Shown piece after piece: positions 17,584 to 26,488 of a DNA stretch of 62,008 bases (the stretch's first letter is position 1; every line of letters begins with the position of its first letter). This DNA is from Alphaproteobacteria bacterium (GTDB lineage: Bacteria > Pseudomonadota > Alphaproteobacteria > Caulobacterales > Caulobacteraceae), in assembly GCA_018826515.1 (NCBI GenBank), contig JAHKAM010000038.1, positions 1 to 62,008 on the forward strand, written 5' to 3'. The position numbers and the translations under genes are program-made. Below the pieces are notes generated by a model, which was given only the letters and a program-made list of their open reading frames with translations, made no database searches and had not been told where the DNA came from.

Positions 17584-17766
17584 ATGCGTCAGGTGCTCCT
17601 AGCCGGTCTCGGCGCGGCGCTCGTTCTTATCGGTAGCTGCTCTGGGAGCCCGGACGAGGCGATGGGCATGGCTGAAGAAGCCTATTCCGAAGCCAGCGCT
17701 GCAAAGGCGAAGGCGGAGGAGCTGGAACTGCGCATCGAAGAGATCGAATCCCGTCTTAATATCTAG
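17584..17766 (+). CDS. small coiled-coil lipoprotein, 60 aa
   Basis: A 60-residue protein that starts at ATG 17584, behind GGAGG; an in-frame ATG at 17572 has no such site. The signal MRQVLLAGLGAALVLIGSC carries the lipobox IGSC. The mature 42 residues are a single charged helix (EAYSEASAAKAKAEELELRIEEIESRL) with heptad-like spacing, similar in design to Lpp-type murein lipoproteins but lacking a C-terminal Lys. Its function is unknown; it probably oligomerises as a coiled coil at the outer membrane. Confidence 0.75.
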   Translation: MRQVLLAGLGAALVLIGSCSGSPDEAMGMAEEAYSEASAAKAKAEELELRIEEIESRLNI

Positions 17767-17857
17767 CGTAGCCGTGGACCCGACCTGACGCCTCCCTCCC
17801 TTGCGCCCCGGCCCCCGCTCGGGGATGGTCGCGGCCTCAGTGTTTCCGGGGGTTCCC

Positions 17858-19714
17858 ATGCGCCGTCTGCTCGTCTCGTCCGTCGCCGTTCTCGCCCTGA
17901 TGGCCGGCGCGCCCGCCGTCGCGCTCGCGCAGGACGCCCACGCCGGGCATGCCGCCCCGGCCGCTGTCCAGAGCGAGGACGCCCGGCTGGCGGCCTTCTT
18001 CGAACAGGCGTTCCAGGAGCGGATCGCCCTGTCGCCGCAGCAGATGACCTCGCTGGGGCTCAGGACCGATTACGACCGGCTGGATGACAACACCGACGCG
18101 GCGGCGGACCGGGCCCTGGCCCTGGCCGAGCGGCAGCTGGCGCAGCTGAACGATCAGTTCAATCCGCGGACGCTGAGCGACGAGAGCCGGCTGTCGTGGC
18201 GGCTGTTCGAATACGGGGTGGAGCAGGCGCGGCTGTCCAGTCGCTGGCGCGACTGGGGCTATCAGTTCGCGGCCAACGGCAATCCGACCACGGGCCTGCC
18301 GGTGTTCATGATCAACAACCATCGCGTCGACAGCGTCTCCGACGCAGAGGCCTATGTGGCGCGGCTGGTCGAGGCCGAGCGGGTGATGGGCGAGATTTCG
18401 GCGACGCTGAGAGCGCGGGCCGCGGCGGGGGTGATCTCGCCGGTGTTCGTGTTTGAACCCACCCTGGCCAATACGGCGGCGATCATCTCGGGCGCGCCCT
18501 TTGACGAGGCGGCGGACAATCCGGTCTGGGCCGATTTCCAGCGCAAGGTCGGCGCGCTGGAGGCCGATGCGGCGACGAAGGACCGGCTGCTGGCCGAGGG
18601 CCGGGCGGCGCTGACCGGGCCGTGGCGGCGCGGCTACCAGGGGGTGCTGATGGCCCTCGCCGAAGTCGAGGGTCAGGCGGACGTCATGCCGGACAACGCC
18701 GGCGGCGTGTGGCGGCTGCCGCAGGGCGAGGAATTCTACAACGCCCGCCTGCGGCTCTCGACCACCACCGATCTGACCGCGGACCAGATCCACGAGATCG
18801 GCCTGGCCGAGGTGGCGCGGCTGCAGGGCGAGATGCAGACGATTATGACCCAGGTCGGCTTTACCGGCTCGCTGCAGGAGATGTTCGCGTATCTGAAGAC
18901 CGATCCGCGCTTCCAGTACCCGAACACGCCGGAGGGCAAGGAGCAGTATCTGACCGACGCCCGCGCCTTCATCGCCCAGGTTATGGAGGCCGCCCCACGC
19001 TGGTTCAGCGACCTGCCGGAATCAGCGCTGGAGGTCCGGGCGGTGGAGTCCTGGCGCGAGGCGACAGCCTCGATCGCCTTCTATAATTCACCGGCGCCGG
19101 ACGGCTCGCGGCCGGGCATCTATTACGTCAATCTGTCGGACATGACCCAGGTGCTGAAGCCCCAGATCGAGGGCATCAGCTATCATGAGGGCGCCCCGGG
19201 CCACCATTTCCAGATCGCCTGGGCGCAGGAAATGGAAGGGCTGCCGCGCTTCCGTCGCTTCGGCGGCTACGGCGCCTATGCCGAGGGCTGGGGCCTGTAC
19301 TCCGAGCGGCTGGGCAAGGAGATGGGCTTCTATGAGGACCCCTATTCCGACTTCGGCCGGCTTTCGACCGAGCTGTGGCGGGCGGTGCGGCTGGTCACGG
19401 ACACGGGCCTGCATGCCAAACGCTGGAGCCGCGAGCAGGCGATCGAGTATTTCCGCCAGAATTCGCTGCTGAGCGAGCGCGACATCGTCAAGGAGGTCGA
19501 GCGCTATCTGACCAATCCGGGGCAGGCGACCAGCTACAAGATCGGCGAGCTGAAGATCATGGAGCTGCGCGCGCGGGCCCGGACGGCGCTGGGCGAGCGG
19601 TTCGACATCCGCGACTTCCATGCCGTGGTGCTGGGCTCGGGCTCGGTGCCGCTGGACGTGCTGGAGGATCAGGTCGACGCCTGGATCGCCGCGGGCGGCG
19701 GGGCGCCGGACTGA
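17858..19714 (+). CDS. secreted DUF885 family protein, putative metallopeptidase
   Basis: This 618-residue protein has a signal peptide (MRRLLVSSVAVLALMAGAPAVALAQ) and a full DUF885 domain. The metal-binding motif HEGAPGHHFQ lies near residue 443 and is followed by YAEGWGLYSERL, which resembles the Glu-containing second motif of zincin peptidases. DUF885 proteins are often annotated as X-prolyl-dipeptidyl or oligopeptidase-like enzymes, but substrates are mostly unknown. The start at 17858 places the signal peptide at the N-terminus; a longer frame from 17801 would bury it. Confidence 0.87.
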   Translation: MRRLLVSSVAVLALMAGAPAVALAQDAHAGHAAPAAVQSEDARLAAFFEQAFQERIALSPQQMTSLGLRTDYDRLDDNTDAAADRALALAERQLAQLNDQFNPRTLSDESRLSWRLFEYGVEQARLSSRWRDWGYQFAANGNPTTGLPVFMINNHRVDSVSDAEAYVARLVEAERVMGEISATLRARAAAGVISPVFVFEPTLANTAAIISGAPFDEAADNPVWADFQRKVGALEADAATKDRLLAEGRAALTGPWRRGYQGVLMALAEVEGQADVMPDNAGGVWRLPQGEEFYNARLRLSTTTDLTADQIHEIGLAEVARLQGEMQTIMTQVGFTGSLQEMFAYLKTDPRFQYPNTPEGKEQYLTDARAFIAQVMEAAPRWFSDLPESALEVRAVESWREATASIAFYNSPAPDGSRPGIYYVNLSDMTQVLKPQIEGISYHEGAPGHHFQIAWAQEMEGLPRFRRFGGYGAYAEGWGLYSERLGKEMGFYEDPYSDFGRLSTELWRAVRLVTDTGLHAKRWSREQAIEYFRQNSLLSERDIVKEVERYLTNPGQATSYKIGELKIMELRARARTALGERFDIRDFHAVVLGSGSVPLDVLEDQVDAWIAAGGGAPD

Positions 19715-19805
19715 ACCGGGCCGTCGTCGTCGCGGCTGTTCGCCGCGTTGGCGAAACCGGGTCCACGCCCTAGCTGTTGATTCCCGAACCCGACCGGAGA
19801 CGCCG

Positions 19806-20135
19806 ATGCCGCTCTTGATGTGCCCCAATGACAACGCCGCCATGCAGACGCTGGAACGGGGCGGCGTGCAGTTCGACATGTGCCCGACCTGTCGCGGCGT
19901 CTGGCTGGACCGGGGCGAGCTGGAGAAGCTGATGGACCAGGCGACCCAGGACGGCCGCGCCTCCGCGCCCCAGGCCGCTCCGGCCCCGCAGGCCCAGCCG
20001 CCGCAGCAACCGCCGCAGCAGCCGTGGGGCGGCCAGCAGCCCGCCTGGCGCGACGAGCGCTATCGCAGCCGCGATGACGACGACTACCGCTACAAGAAAA
20101 AGAAGCGCGACAGCATCTTCGATATCTTCGACTAG
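19806..20135 (+). CDS. zinc-ribbon (zf-TFIIB type) protein
   Basis: A 109-residue protein that begins with a two-CxxC zinc ribbon (MCPNDNA ... MCPTCRGVWLDRGELEKL), the zf-TFIIB/COG3809 pattern found in many small bacterial proteins. The middle is Pro/Gln-rich low complexity and the tail is highly charged (YRYKKKKRDSIFDIFD). The start at 19806 follows GGAGA. Its partner is unknown; the lysine-rich tail ending in alternating aromatic and acidic residues is typical of this family. Confidence 0.85.
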   Translation: MPLLMCPNDNAAMQTLERGGVQFDMCPTCRGVWLDRGELEKLMDQATQDGRASAPQAAPAPQAQPPQQPPQQPWGGQQPAWRDERYRSRDDDDYRYKKKKRDSIFDIFD

Positions 20136-20165
20136 GACGGGTCCCAAGGGTCCCTCTTTATCGAC

Positions 20166-20519
20166 GTGGGCGTCTTTCAGGACTATCGTTTCGGTCCCAT
20201 GGCCCACGCACAGATCAGAGATGAGTCCACCACTCCCGTCTCGCAGCCCGCCGCCGATCTGGTTCGGCGGTTTCTGACGGATCGACTGGTCGATTTCGGC
20301 GCCTATGATGTCGTCCTGCGACCGTCGTCGGATCATGACGGCGATGCGGTCGTCATTGTTCAGGTGAAGCACCGCCTGTCAGACCGGCCCATCGACCTGA
20401 AGACAATCATTGAAACGGATCGCGAAGCGCGGGATCTCGCGTGGGCTAACGGCGAACAGCGTTTTCTGCACCTCGAGCACATCTATGATCCGAAGCAGAA
20501 GGTGGTGTCGGTCAAGTGA
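20166..20519 (+). CDS. hypothetical protein, first gene of a HEPN pair
   Basis: A soluble protein of up to 117 residues. GTG 20166 or ATG 20199 may be the start; the second removes 11 residues. The core (DFGAYDVVLRPSSDHDGDAVVIVQVKHRL) looks like an alpha/beta domain, followed by IETDREARDLAWANGEQRFLH. I do not recognise a family and it lacks the GSxxxG nucleotidyltransferase motif of MNT antitoxins. Its stop overlaps the GTG start of the HEPN gene (GTGA), so the two form one unit, and by position it could be the antitoxin or accessory partner. Confidence 0.7.
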   Translation: MGVFQDYRFGPMAHAQIRDESTTPVSQPAADLVRRFLTDRLVDFGAYDVVLRPSSDHDGDAVVIVQVKHRLSDRPIDLKTIIETDREARDLAWANGEQRFLHLEHIYDPKQKVVSVK

Positions 20520-20977
20520 TCGACGACCTGCTCGCGCTCGCCGCCAGGCTGGCGAAGGCCAGTCCAAACAGACCGAGACAGGCCGACCTGAAACGCGGCG
20601 TCAGCACGGCCTACTATGCGCTGTTCCATGCTCTGGCCAAGAACGGCGCTGATTGCATGGTCGGAACGGTCCGTGCCGCCCGCGCGAACAAGGCGTGGGT
20701 GCAAGCCTATCGCGCCCTGGATCACGGCAAAGCCAAGACAGCCTGCGAGAGAGCGCGCAATCTGGCGTTTCCGCAGGCGCTGATTGACGTCGCTGACGCC
20801 TTTGTCGAGCTGCAGAAGTCTCGTCATGACGCTGACTACGATCCCGAGACTCGCTTGACGCGCGCCCAAGCTCTGGGATCCGTTGCGGCGGCCGCGGCTG
20901 CGATTTCGAAACTGCGCAACTCCCGCATTCAGGATCGAAGAGTGCTCGCAGCGCTTTTGCTCTTCCAGAAGCGGTAG
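20516..20977 (+). CDS. HEPN-domain protein (UPF0332-like)
   Basis: A 153-residue all-helical protein. It has the HEPN core STAYYALFHAL in the second helix and a later RHDADY motif, which matches the R-x-x-A-D-Y block of UPF0332/HEPN proteins. Many HEPN proteins are RNases, toxins or AMPylation targets paired with a nucleotidyltransferase. Here the partner is the unrelated-looking gene directly upstream, overlapping by four bases. A canonical Rx4-6H RNase motif is not clear, so activity is uncertain. Its stop abuts the stop of the convergent gene at 20978. Confidence 0.75.
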   Translation: MIDDLLALAARLAKASPNRPRQADLKRGVSTAYYALFHALAKNGADCMVGTVRAARANKAWVQAYRALDHGKAKTACERARNLAFPQALIDVADAFVELQKSRHDADYDPETRLTRAQALGSVAAAAAAISKLRNSRIQDRRVLAALLLFQKR

Positions 20978-22693
20978 TCAGGCCGCCAGGCCGGCCGCCT
21001 GCATCAGGCCCCGTAGCGGCGCGAGGGTCTCGGGCGCGGCGGACAGGACGGCGCGCGATTCCGGCGCCCGGAACAGTTTGATCGCCTCGGCTTTGGCCCG
21101 GTCGGCGGCCGGACCCTGGGGGGCGGTCTCGCCGGCGGCGAGGCGCAGCAGGACCGACAGCCTCTGCAGCAGGGGGGCGGGGGAGCGGCCCAGCATGGTC
21201 ACGATCTTCGCCTCGGCCTCGACCGCGCCGCCGACCGTTCCGATGGCGGCGTTGATCTCGGCATCGTCCCGTTCCGTCAGGCCGCAGCTGCGCACCGCGC
21301 GCTGCAGGGCGGCCAGCACGCCCAGCTTCTGGGCGGCGGTCTGGGACCCGGACGCCCGCATCTCGCTCTCGAAACGAAGGGAGTTGACGCAGGCCGACAG
21401 CCAGCGGGCCGCCGAGCGCTTGTTGGCGGCGCCGGTGACGTTCTCGCAGAGCCGGGTCAGCTGTTCGGCCTCGCAGAGGACCGTCTCGCACGGCTTGACG
21501 TAGGCGGCGACGAAATCGGCGGTGACGATGGCCTTGGAGCGTTCGTTGAAGGCCGTCTGCACCTCGTCGAGGGTCAGCAGCCGTCCGGCGGTGACGGTGA
21601 GCGTCATCGCCAGGGTGCGCAGGATGTCGATCTCACCGGCGGGGTCATTGGGGCGCAGACGGCGCGGGCTCATCAGTTCGCGCAGGACCATGCGAGCGAG
21701 GGCGGCGGAGAGCAGGGGGAACTGGCCCGCCTCCAGCCGGGCGCCGAGCCGGGCCGCGGGCCCGTCCACCGCCGGCACCTGCAGCGCCAGCCTGGGGTCC
21801 TGGGCGATCAGGGCGTTGATCTCGCGCGGCGCCACCATCCGGACCACGGCCGCGAGGGACGCGCCCTGGTCCAGCGACGGGCCGAGGACGTCGGCCAGGC
21901 TGGTCCGGGCGCCCAGCATTTCGCACAGCATCTGTTCGACCGGGACCATGACCAGGGCGTGGGGGGCGCCGTCGAGGGGCGCGCGGTCGGCCAGGTCCAT
22001 CAGCCGGTCGAGGCGGGCGCGTCCGCCGCGCACGCCTTTCAGGGCGCCGGAAACGATGCCGCCCATGATGAAGGCCCGATCGGGCTGGCCGGTCAGGCGG
22101 TGGGCGAGATCGGCGATCGAATGGTCTTCGAGGTCGGGGAAGAGATTGCGGCGGCCGGCGCCGATCACACGTTCGAGGGCCTTGTCGGACAGTGTCTGAT
22201 AGTGGCGCATCAGGTCATGGACCGGCTGGCCCACGTCCTGGCTTTCCGGCACGGCGATCTTCTGGATGGCGTGCTGGAGTTCGACTCCCGAGGCCTCCAG
22301 CTTCTCGGCGAGGTCGGGGCGATGGAGCAGTTCGAAGGCCGTCACGCCATGACGCCCCAGCCAGTCCTCCAGCACCCGCCCGATCGTTTCGCGGGCGTGG
22401 GGCGTATAGAAGTCCTGCGGCGCCGTGCAGCGCGGCCCGGCCTGGTCCTCGGGCACCACGCGTTTGCGTTGAACCTCGGGGGCCCCGCGCGTCAGCACGG
22501 TGACGCTGTTGAACTCCATCGTGTCCGGGTCGAGCGTTTCCTTGGTCACGCGCACGGCGGCGGCCCGGTCGTCGGCCAGCAGCTCCTCGGCGGTCTGGAC
22601 GGCGTGGGCGCGGTCCTCCGTCGCCATCTGGAGGCTCCAGGGGGCGGGCGCTGTCTTGCGGATGTAGACTTCGTAGTGGACGGGACCGGCCAT
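20978..22693 (-). CDS. large conserved hypothetical protein divergent from chvI
   Basis: A 571-residue soluble, mostly helical protein starting at ATG 22693 (MAGPVHYEVYIRKTAPAPW). The N-terminal 90 residues form a small beta-rich segment with DRAHAVQTAEELLADDRAAAVRVTKE. The remainder is Leu/Ala-rich helices, with no signal peptide, membrane segment or catalytic motif I can identify. Its place, back to back with chvI, suggests a link to envelope-stress signalling, but this is only position. The longer frame running to 23863 overlaps chvI on the opposite strand and is not real. Confidence 0.8.
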   Translation of the reverse strand: MAGPVHYEVYIRKTAPAPWSLQMATEDRAHAVQTAEELLADDRAAAVRVTKETLDPDTMEFNSVTVLTRGAPEVQRKRVVPEDQAGPRCTAPQDFYTPHARETIGRVLEDWLGRHGVTAFELLHRPDLAEKLEASGVELQHAIQKIAVPESQDVGQPVHDLMRHYQTLSDKALERVIGAGRRNLFPDLEDHSIADLAHRLTGQPDRAFIMGGIVSGALKGVRGGRARLDRLMDLADRAPLDGAPHALVMVPVEQMLCEMLGARTSLADVLGPSLDQGASLAAVVRMVAPREINALIAQDPRLALQVPAVDGPAARLGARLEAGQFPLLSAALARMVLRELMSPRRLRPNDPAGEIDILRTLAMTLTVTAGRLLTLDEVQTAFNERSKAIVTADFVAAYVKPCETVLCEAEQLTRLCENVTGAANKRSAARWLSACVNSLRFESEMRASGSQTAAQKLGVLAALQRAVRSCGLTERDDAEINAAIGTVGGAVEAEAKIVTMLGRSPAPLLQRLSVLLRLAAGETAPQGPAADRAKAEAIKLFRAPESRAVLSAAPETLAPLRGLMQAAGLAA

Positions 22694-22867
22694 GGAACGC
22701 TCTTGTTTTGCCCTGCCAGCATGGCGCCAAGGCTTTAAGGTCAGGTTTCGTTGCGCATTGCGGCGGTGCAGCCCATGTTTCCTGCCGTAATCTCTCCCAG
22801 ATGTTTTAGAACGGTACCGCTTGCCGCGCGTTGAGATGGCGAGCGAACCGCCTGCAAGGAGCCCGAT

Positions 22868-23572
22868 TTGGCCAACATCACCCTGGTCGACGACGACGAG
22901 AACATTGTCGCCTCCGTCTCGCTGGCGCTGGAAAGCCATGGCCACAAGGTCACGGCCTGGCACGACGGGGCGTCCGGCCTTGAAGGCCTGGAATCCAACC
23001 CGCCCGATCTGGCCATCCTCGATGTGAAGATGCCGCGCATGGACGGGATGGAGGTGCTGCGCCGCCTGCGCCAGACCTCGCAGATTCCGGTCATCATGCT
23101 GACGTCCAAGGACGAGGAGATCGACGAGATCCTCGGCTTCAACCTCGGCGCCGACGACTATATCCACAAGCCGTTCAGCCAGCGGCTGCTGATCGAACGG
23201 GTCAAGGCCCTGCTGCGCCGGACCGGCGCGGACGGCGGCGAGCCCGAGGCCGCGGGCGACGGTTCGACCAAGGCGATCAAGCGCGGCAAGCTGTCGATGG
23301 ACCCGGCGCGCCACGAGAGCACCTGGGAAGGGAAGCCGGTCAAGCTGACCGTGACCGAGTTCCTGCTGCTGCAGGCCCTGGCCCAGCGGCCCGGTTTCGT
23401 GAAGAGCCGCGACAACCTGATGGACGCCGCCTACGACGACCAGGTCTATGTCGACGACCGCACCATCGACAGCCACGTCAAACGCATGCGGAAGAAATTC
23501 CGGGTGGTCGACCCCGAGTTCGACGCCATCGAGACCCTGTATGGCGTTGGATACCGGTATCGCGAAAGCTGA
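22868..23572 (+). CDS. chvI: response regulator ChvI
   Basis: A 234-residue OmpR-type regulator. The receiver domain shows acidic residues DDDE at 8-11, the phospho-acceptor in [13 protein letters not shown] and the switch Lys in [11 protein letters not shown]. The C-terminal winged helix has [18 protein letters not shown] and [16 protein letters not shown]. It acts with ChvG in the acid/envelope-stress response of alphaproteobacteria. Translation starts at a TTG (22868) behind AAGGAG; no ATG with a ribosome site fits the conserved N-terminus. chvG overlaps its end by 32 bases. Confidence 0.95.
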   Translation: MANITLVDDDENIVASVSLALESHGHKVTAWHDGASGLEGLESNPPDLAILDVKMPRMDGMEVLRRLRQTSQIPVIMLTSKDEEIDEILGFNLGADDYIHKPFSQRLLIERVKALLRRTGADGGEPEAAGDGSTKAIKRGKLSMDPARHESTWEGKPVKLTVTEFLLLQALAQRPGFVKSRDNLMDAAYDDQVYVDDRTIDSHVKRMRKKFRVVDPEFDAIETLYGVGYRYRES

Positions 23573-25181
23573 TCCTCTCCGGCCGGGAGAGGCCCAACCC
23601 CGCCGGAGCGTAAGGCGCTTCGGCGGGTCGCGGCTGGGCGGGCTGATCCTTGCCCTGAACCTGCTCAGCCTGCTGATCCTGTTCGTCGGCGCGCTCGCGC
23701 TGAACGAGTGGAACCGCGGACTGATCGAGGCGCGGCAGGAGACCCTGACCGCCCAGGCCGAGCTGCTGTCCAATGTGCTGAGCAAGCTGAGCATCACCAC
23801 GGGGGAGCCCACGCCGGCCTTCGATCCGGTGGAGGCCTCGCGGCAGCTGGTCGACAACTTCATTCCCGAGGGCCAGCGGGCGCGTCTGTTCGACCTCGAC
23901 GGCGTACCGATCGCGGACAGCTACCTCGTAACGGAGGCCATACCGGGTCGCGCCCTGCCCCCGGCGCGACCGGCGGGTACGCCGGCGGCCCTGCCGGATC
24001 CGGTCGCGGAACAGCGTGACGAAGCCGCCCTGGGCGAGGCGCAGGCGGCGCTGGCGGAAGAAATCCGCAACGCGCTGGAGGGCGAGCCCCAGGCGACCGT
24101 GCGCCGCTCGGAGAGCGGCGACCGGGTGGTGTCCGTCTCGATTCCGGTTCGCCATGTCCGGCAGGTGCTGGGCGTGCTGACGCTGGAGGCCGGCGACGTC
24201 GACGAGACCCTGGCCGCCCAGCGCCGCGCCCTGATGCCCTTCGCCCTGGTGGCCCTGGCGGTGAACCTGCTGGGCTCCTTGCTGATGCATCTGTTCGTGG
24301 CCCGGCCGGTGATGCGGCTGTCGGCGGCGGCGGACGAGGTGCGGCTGCAGCGGGCGCGGGCCATTTCCCTGCCCGATCTGGAGGGCCGCAAGGACGAGAT
24401 CGGCGATCTGGCCCGCTCGCTGGAGACCATGACCGAGACCCTGTCGGACCGGATGGACGCCATCGAGGCCTTCGCCGCCGACGTCTCGCACGAGATCAAG
24501 AACCCCCTGACCTCGATCCGATCGGCGCTGGAGACTCTGCCGCTGGTCAAGACGGCGGCCCAGCGCGAGAAGCTGACCAGTCTGCTGCAACAGGACGTGC
24601 GGCGGCTGGACCGGTTGATCACCGACATCTCCAACGCCTCGCGGCTGGACGCAGAGCTGAACCGGGATCGGCCGCGGGCCATCGACCTGACCGTGCTGCT
24701 GACCGAGATCGTCGGCGTCTACCAGTCCGGGCTGAAGCCGGGCGAGGCGCAGGTGACCCTTGACGCGTCGGCCGGGGACCCGGTGCAGATCCTCGGCCGG
24801 GACGGGCCGCTGGGACAGGTGTTCCGCAATCTGATCGACAACGCCCGCTCGTTCAGCCCGCCGGGCGGGACGGTGCGGCTGTCGCTGGTTCGCGACGACA
24901 TCGACCCCGACCGGCCGGTCCGGGTGCGGATCGACGACGACGGCCCCGGCATACCGCCGGACAATCTGGAGACGGTGTTCGAGCGGTTCTACACCGCCCG
25001 CCCGCGCGGCACGGCCTTCGGGGCCAATTCGGGGCTGGGCCTGTCGATCGTGCGCCAGATCGTCGAGGCCCACGGCGGCCGGGTCCGGGCCGCCAACCGT
25101 CCGGATGAGGCGGGCGGGGTGGCCGGCGCCCGGTTCGAGGTCGCCCTGCCTGCCGCGCCGACGGCCGGCCGGCGGCCGTGA
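23541..25181 (+). CDS. chvG: sensor histidine kinase ChvG
   Basis: A 546-residue membrane kinase. Two transmembrane segments (about residues 35-57 and 230-252) bracket a periplasmic sensor domain. A HAMP linker, a HisKA domain with phospho-acceptor His in [16 protein letters not shown], and an ATPase domain with N-box [23 protein letters not shown] and [16 protein letters not shown] follow. The start at ATG 23541 lies inside chvI; TTG 23547 is a possible alternative. It phosphorylates ChvI. The gene is directly followed by a coupled hprK, as in other alphaproteobacteria. Confidence 0.94.
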   Translation: MALDTGIAKADPLRPGEAQPRRSVRRFGGSRLGGLILALNLLSLLILFVGALALNEWNRGLIEARQETLTAQAELLSNVLSKLSITTGEPTPAFDPVEASRQLVDNFIPEGQRARLFDLDGVPIADSYLVTEAIPGRALPPARPAGTPAALPDPVAEQRDEAALGEAQAALAEEIRNALEGEPQATVRRSESGDRVVSVSIPVRHVRQVLGVLTLEAGDVDETLAAQRRALMPFALVALAVNLLGSLLMHLFVARPVMRLSAAADEVRLQRARAISLPDLEGRKDEIGDLARSLETMTETLSDRMDAIEAFAADVSHEIKNPLTSIRSALETLPLVKTAAQREKLTSLLQQDVRRLDRLITDISNASRLDAELNRDRPRAIDLTVLLTEIVGVYQSGLKPGEAQVTLDASAGDPVQILGRDGPLGQVFRNLIDNARSFSPPGGTVRLSLVRDDIDPDRPVRVRIDDDGPGIPPDNLETVFERFYTARPRGTAFGANSGLGLSIVRQIVEAHGGRVRAANRPDEAGGVAGARFEVALPAAPTAGRRP

Positions 25182-25609
25182 GCCCTGCCCGGCCGGTCCA
25201 CGCCACGGCCGTGGCGCAATGGGCGCCGGGGACCGGTTGGCGCGCCGTCCTGATCAGCGGCCCCCCCGGCGCGGGCAAGAGCGACCTGGCCCTGCGCCTG
25301 ATCGGACGCGGCTGGCGGCTGGTGGCCGACGACGCCGTCCATGTCTTCACCTCGGGCGAGGGGCTCTACGCCGCGGCGCCGGAGACGATCGCCGGGCGGA
25401 TCGAGGCGCGGGGGATCGGGATCATCGACGCCGGCGCGCGCGGCGCCGTGCGCCTGGTGCTGGCCGTGGACCTCACTGAAACCCCGCCGGAGCGGCTGCC
25501 TGAGGCGGAAACCCGGGCCTTCGCCGGTCGCCCCCTGCCGCTGATCCGGTTGCGCGGATTCGAGGCCTCGGTGGTCGAAAAGGTCGCGGCGGCCATCGCC
25601 CGGCTTTAA
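25178..25609 (+). CDS. hprK: short HPr kinase/phosphorylase
   Basis: A 143-residue protein matching only the C-terminal catalytic half of Gram-positive HprK, the usual alphaproteobacterial form. The Walker A motif GPPGAGKS is at residues 28-35, followed by [14 protein letters not shown] and the catalytic-loop region [11 protein letters not shown]. It phosphorylates HPr on a serine. The GTG start at 25178 overlaps the chvG stop (GTGA), so the kinase is coupled to the two-component pair. Its presumed substrate, HPr, is two genes downstream. Confidence 0.92.
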   Translation: MSPARPVHATAVAQWAPGTGWRAVLISGPPGAGKSDLALRLIGRGWRLVADDAVHVFTSGEGLYAAAPETIAGRIEARGIGIIDAGARGAVRLVLAVDLTETPPERLPEAETRAFAGRPLPLIRLRGFEASVVEKVAAAIARL

Positions 25610-25696
25610 CCCGACGCGGACTTGGGCTATTCGGCGCGGCTTGCGACACGCTCATGGGCGGTCGGACGCGGGGGCGCGAGCTTTGGTAATGCCTTC

Positions 25697-26101
25697 ATGA
25701 TCGGGCTGGTGATTGTCACCCACGGGGGCCTGGCCTCCGAATTCCTCGCGGCCATGGAGCATGTGGTGGGGCCCCAGCGCGGGGTCGCGGCCATCTGCAT
25801 CGGGCCCGAGGACGACATGGAGCGGCGTCGCCGCGACATCGTCGACGCCGCCGCGGCCGTCAACGACGGCGACGGCGTGATCCTGCTGACCGACATGTTC
25901 GGCGGCACGCCGTCCAACCTGGCCATTTCGGTGATGGAGGAGACCCGCGCCGAGGTCATCGCCGGGCTGAACCTGCCGATGCTGATCAAACTGGCCAGCG
26001 TGCGCGGCCGCGAGCCGCTGGAGTCCTGCGTGGCCCACGCCCAGGACGCGGGCCGCAAATACATCTCGGTCGCCAGCTGGGTGCTCCAGGGCGAGAAATG
26101 A
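25697..26101 (+). CDS. PTS EIIA component, mannose type
   Basis: A 134-residue EIIA-Man domain (MIGLVIVTHGGLASEFL) with phospho-acceptor His9. The middle shows LLTDMFGGTPSNLAI, a family hallmark. It stands alone, without IIB/IIC/IID permease domains, as in the regulatory alphaproteobacterial PTS where it acts as a phosphate acceptor that signals rather than transports sugar. The start at 25697 was chosen over an upstream start because the family begins with M-I-G. It overlaps the HPr start by four bases. Confidence 0.92.
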   Translation: MIGLVIVTHGGLASEFLAAMEHVVGPQRGVAAICIGPEDDMERRRRDIVDAAAAVNDGDGVILLTDMFGGTPSNLAISVMEETRAEVIAGLNLPMLIKLASVRGREPLESCVAHAQDAGRKYISVASWVLQGEK

Positions 26102-26385
26102 CGGCGCCGAACCCCTCCGCCCGGGCGACCGCCGACATCTGCAACACCCGCGGCCTGCATGCCCGCGCCTCGGCCAAATTCGTCAAACTGGCCTCGACCT
26201 TCGACGCCGAGGTGCATGTCACCCGCGACGGCGTGACCGTGAACGCCCTGTCGATCATGGGCCTGCTGATGCTGGGCGCCGGCAACGGCTGCGCCATCGA
26301 CATCGCCGCCGAGGGCCCCGAGGCGGAGGCCGCCGTGGCGGCCCTGGCCGAGCTGGTGGCGCGAAAGTTCGACGAGGATGCATAA
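26098..26385 (+). CDS. phosphocarrier protein HPr
   Basis: A 95-residue HPr (NPr-like). The active-site motif is NTRGLHARAS with His21, and the regulatory serine site is NALSIMGLLMLGA with Ser52, the expected HprK target. It passes phosphate from enzyme I (not in the window) to EIIA. The ATG start overlaps the EIIA stop (ATGA). A cysteine-bearing N-terminal extension of about ten residues is longer than in E. coli NPr. Confidence 0.93.
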   Translation: MTAPNPSARATADICNTRGLHARASAKFVKLASTFDAEVHVTRDGVTVNALSIMGLLMLGAGNGCAIDIAAEGPEAEAAVAALAELVARKFDEDA

Positions 26386-26488
26386 CGCCGGTTGACGAAC
26401 CTGCGCGTCTGGGTTGAACTGGGGTCCGGCGAACACGGTCCGCCGCGACCGTCCCTCGCCTTCGCTCCAGCGGCGGAGGGCCATGTCC

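Noticed and set aside
17424..17636. Rightward 70-aa frame upstream of the lipoprotein
   Set aside because: Overlaps the well-supported lipoprotein start at 17584 and has an Arg/Ser-rich unstructured composition.
26392..26420. Promoter for the EEP-fold gene (TTGACG at 26392)
   Set aside because: No acceptable -10 box at 16-18 bp; kept out of the feature list.
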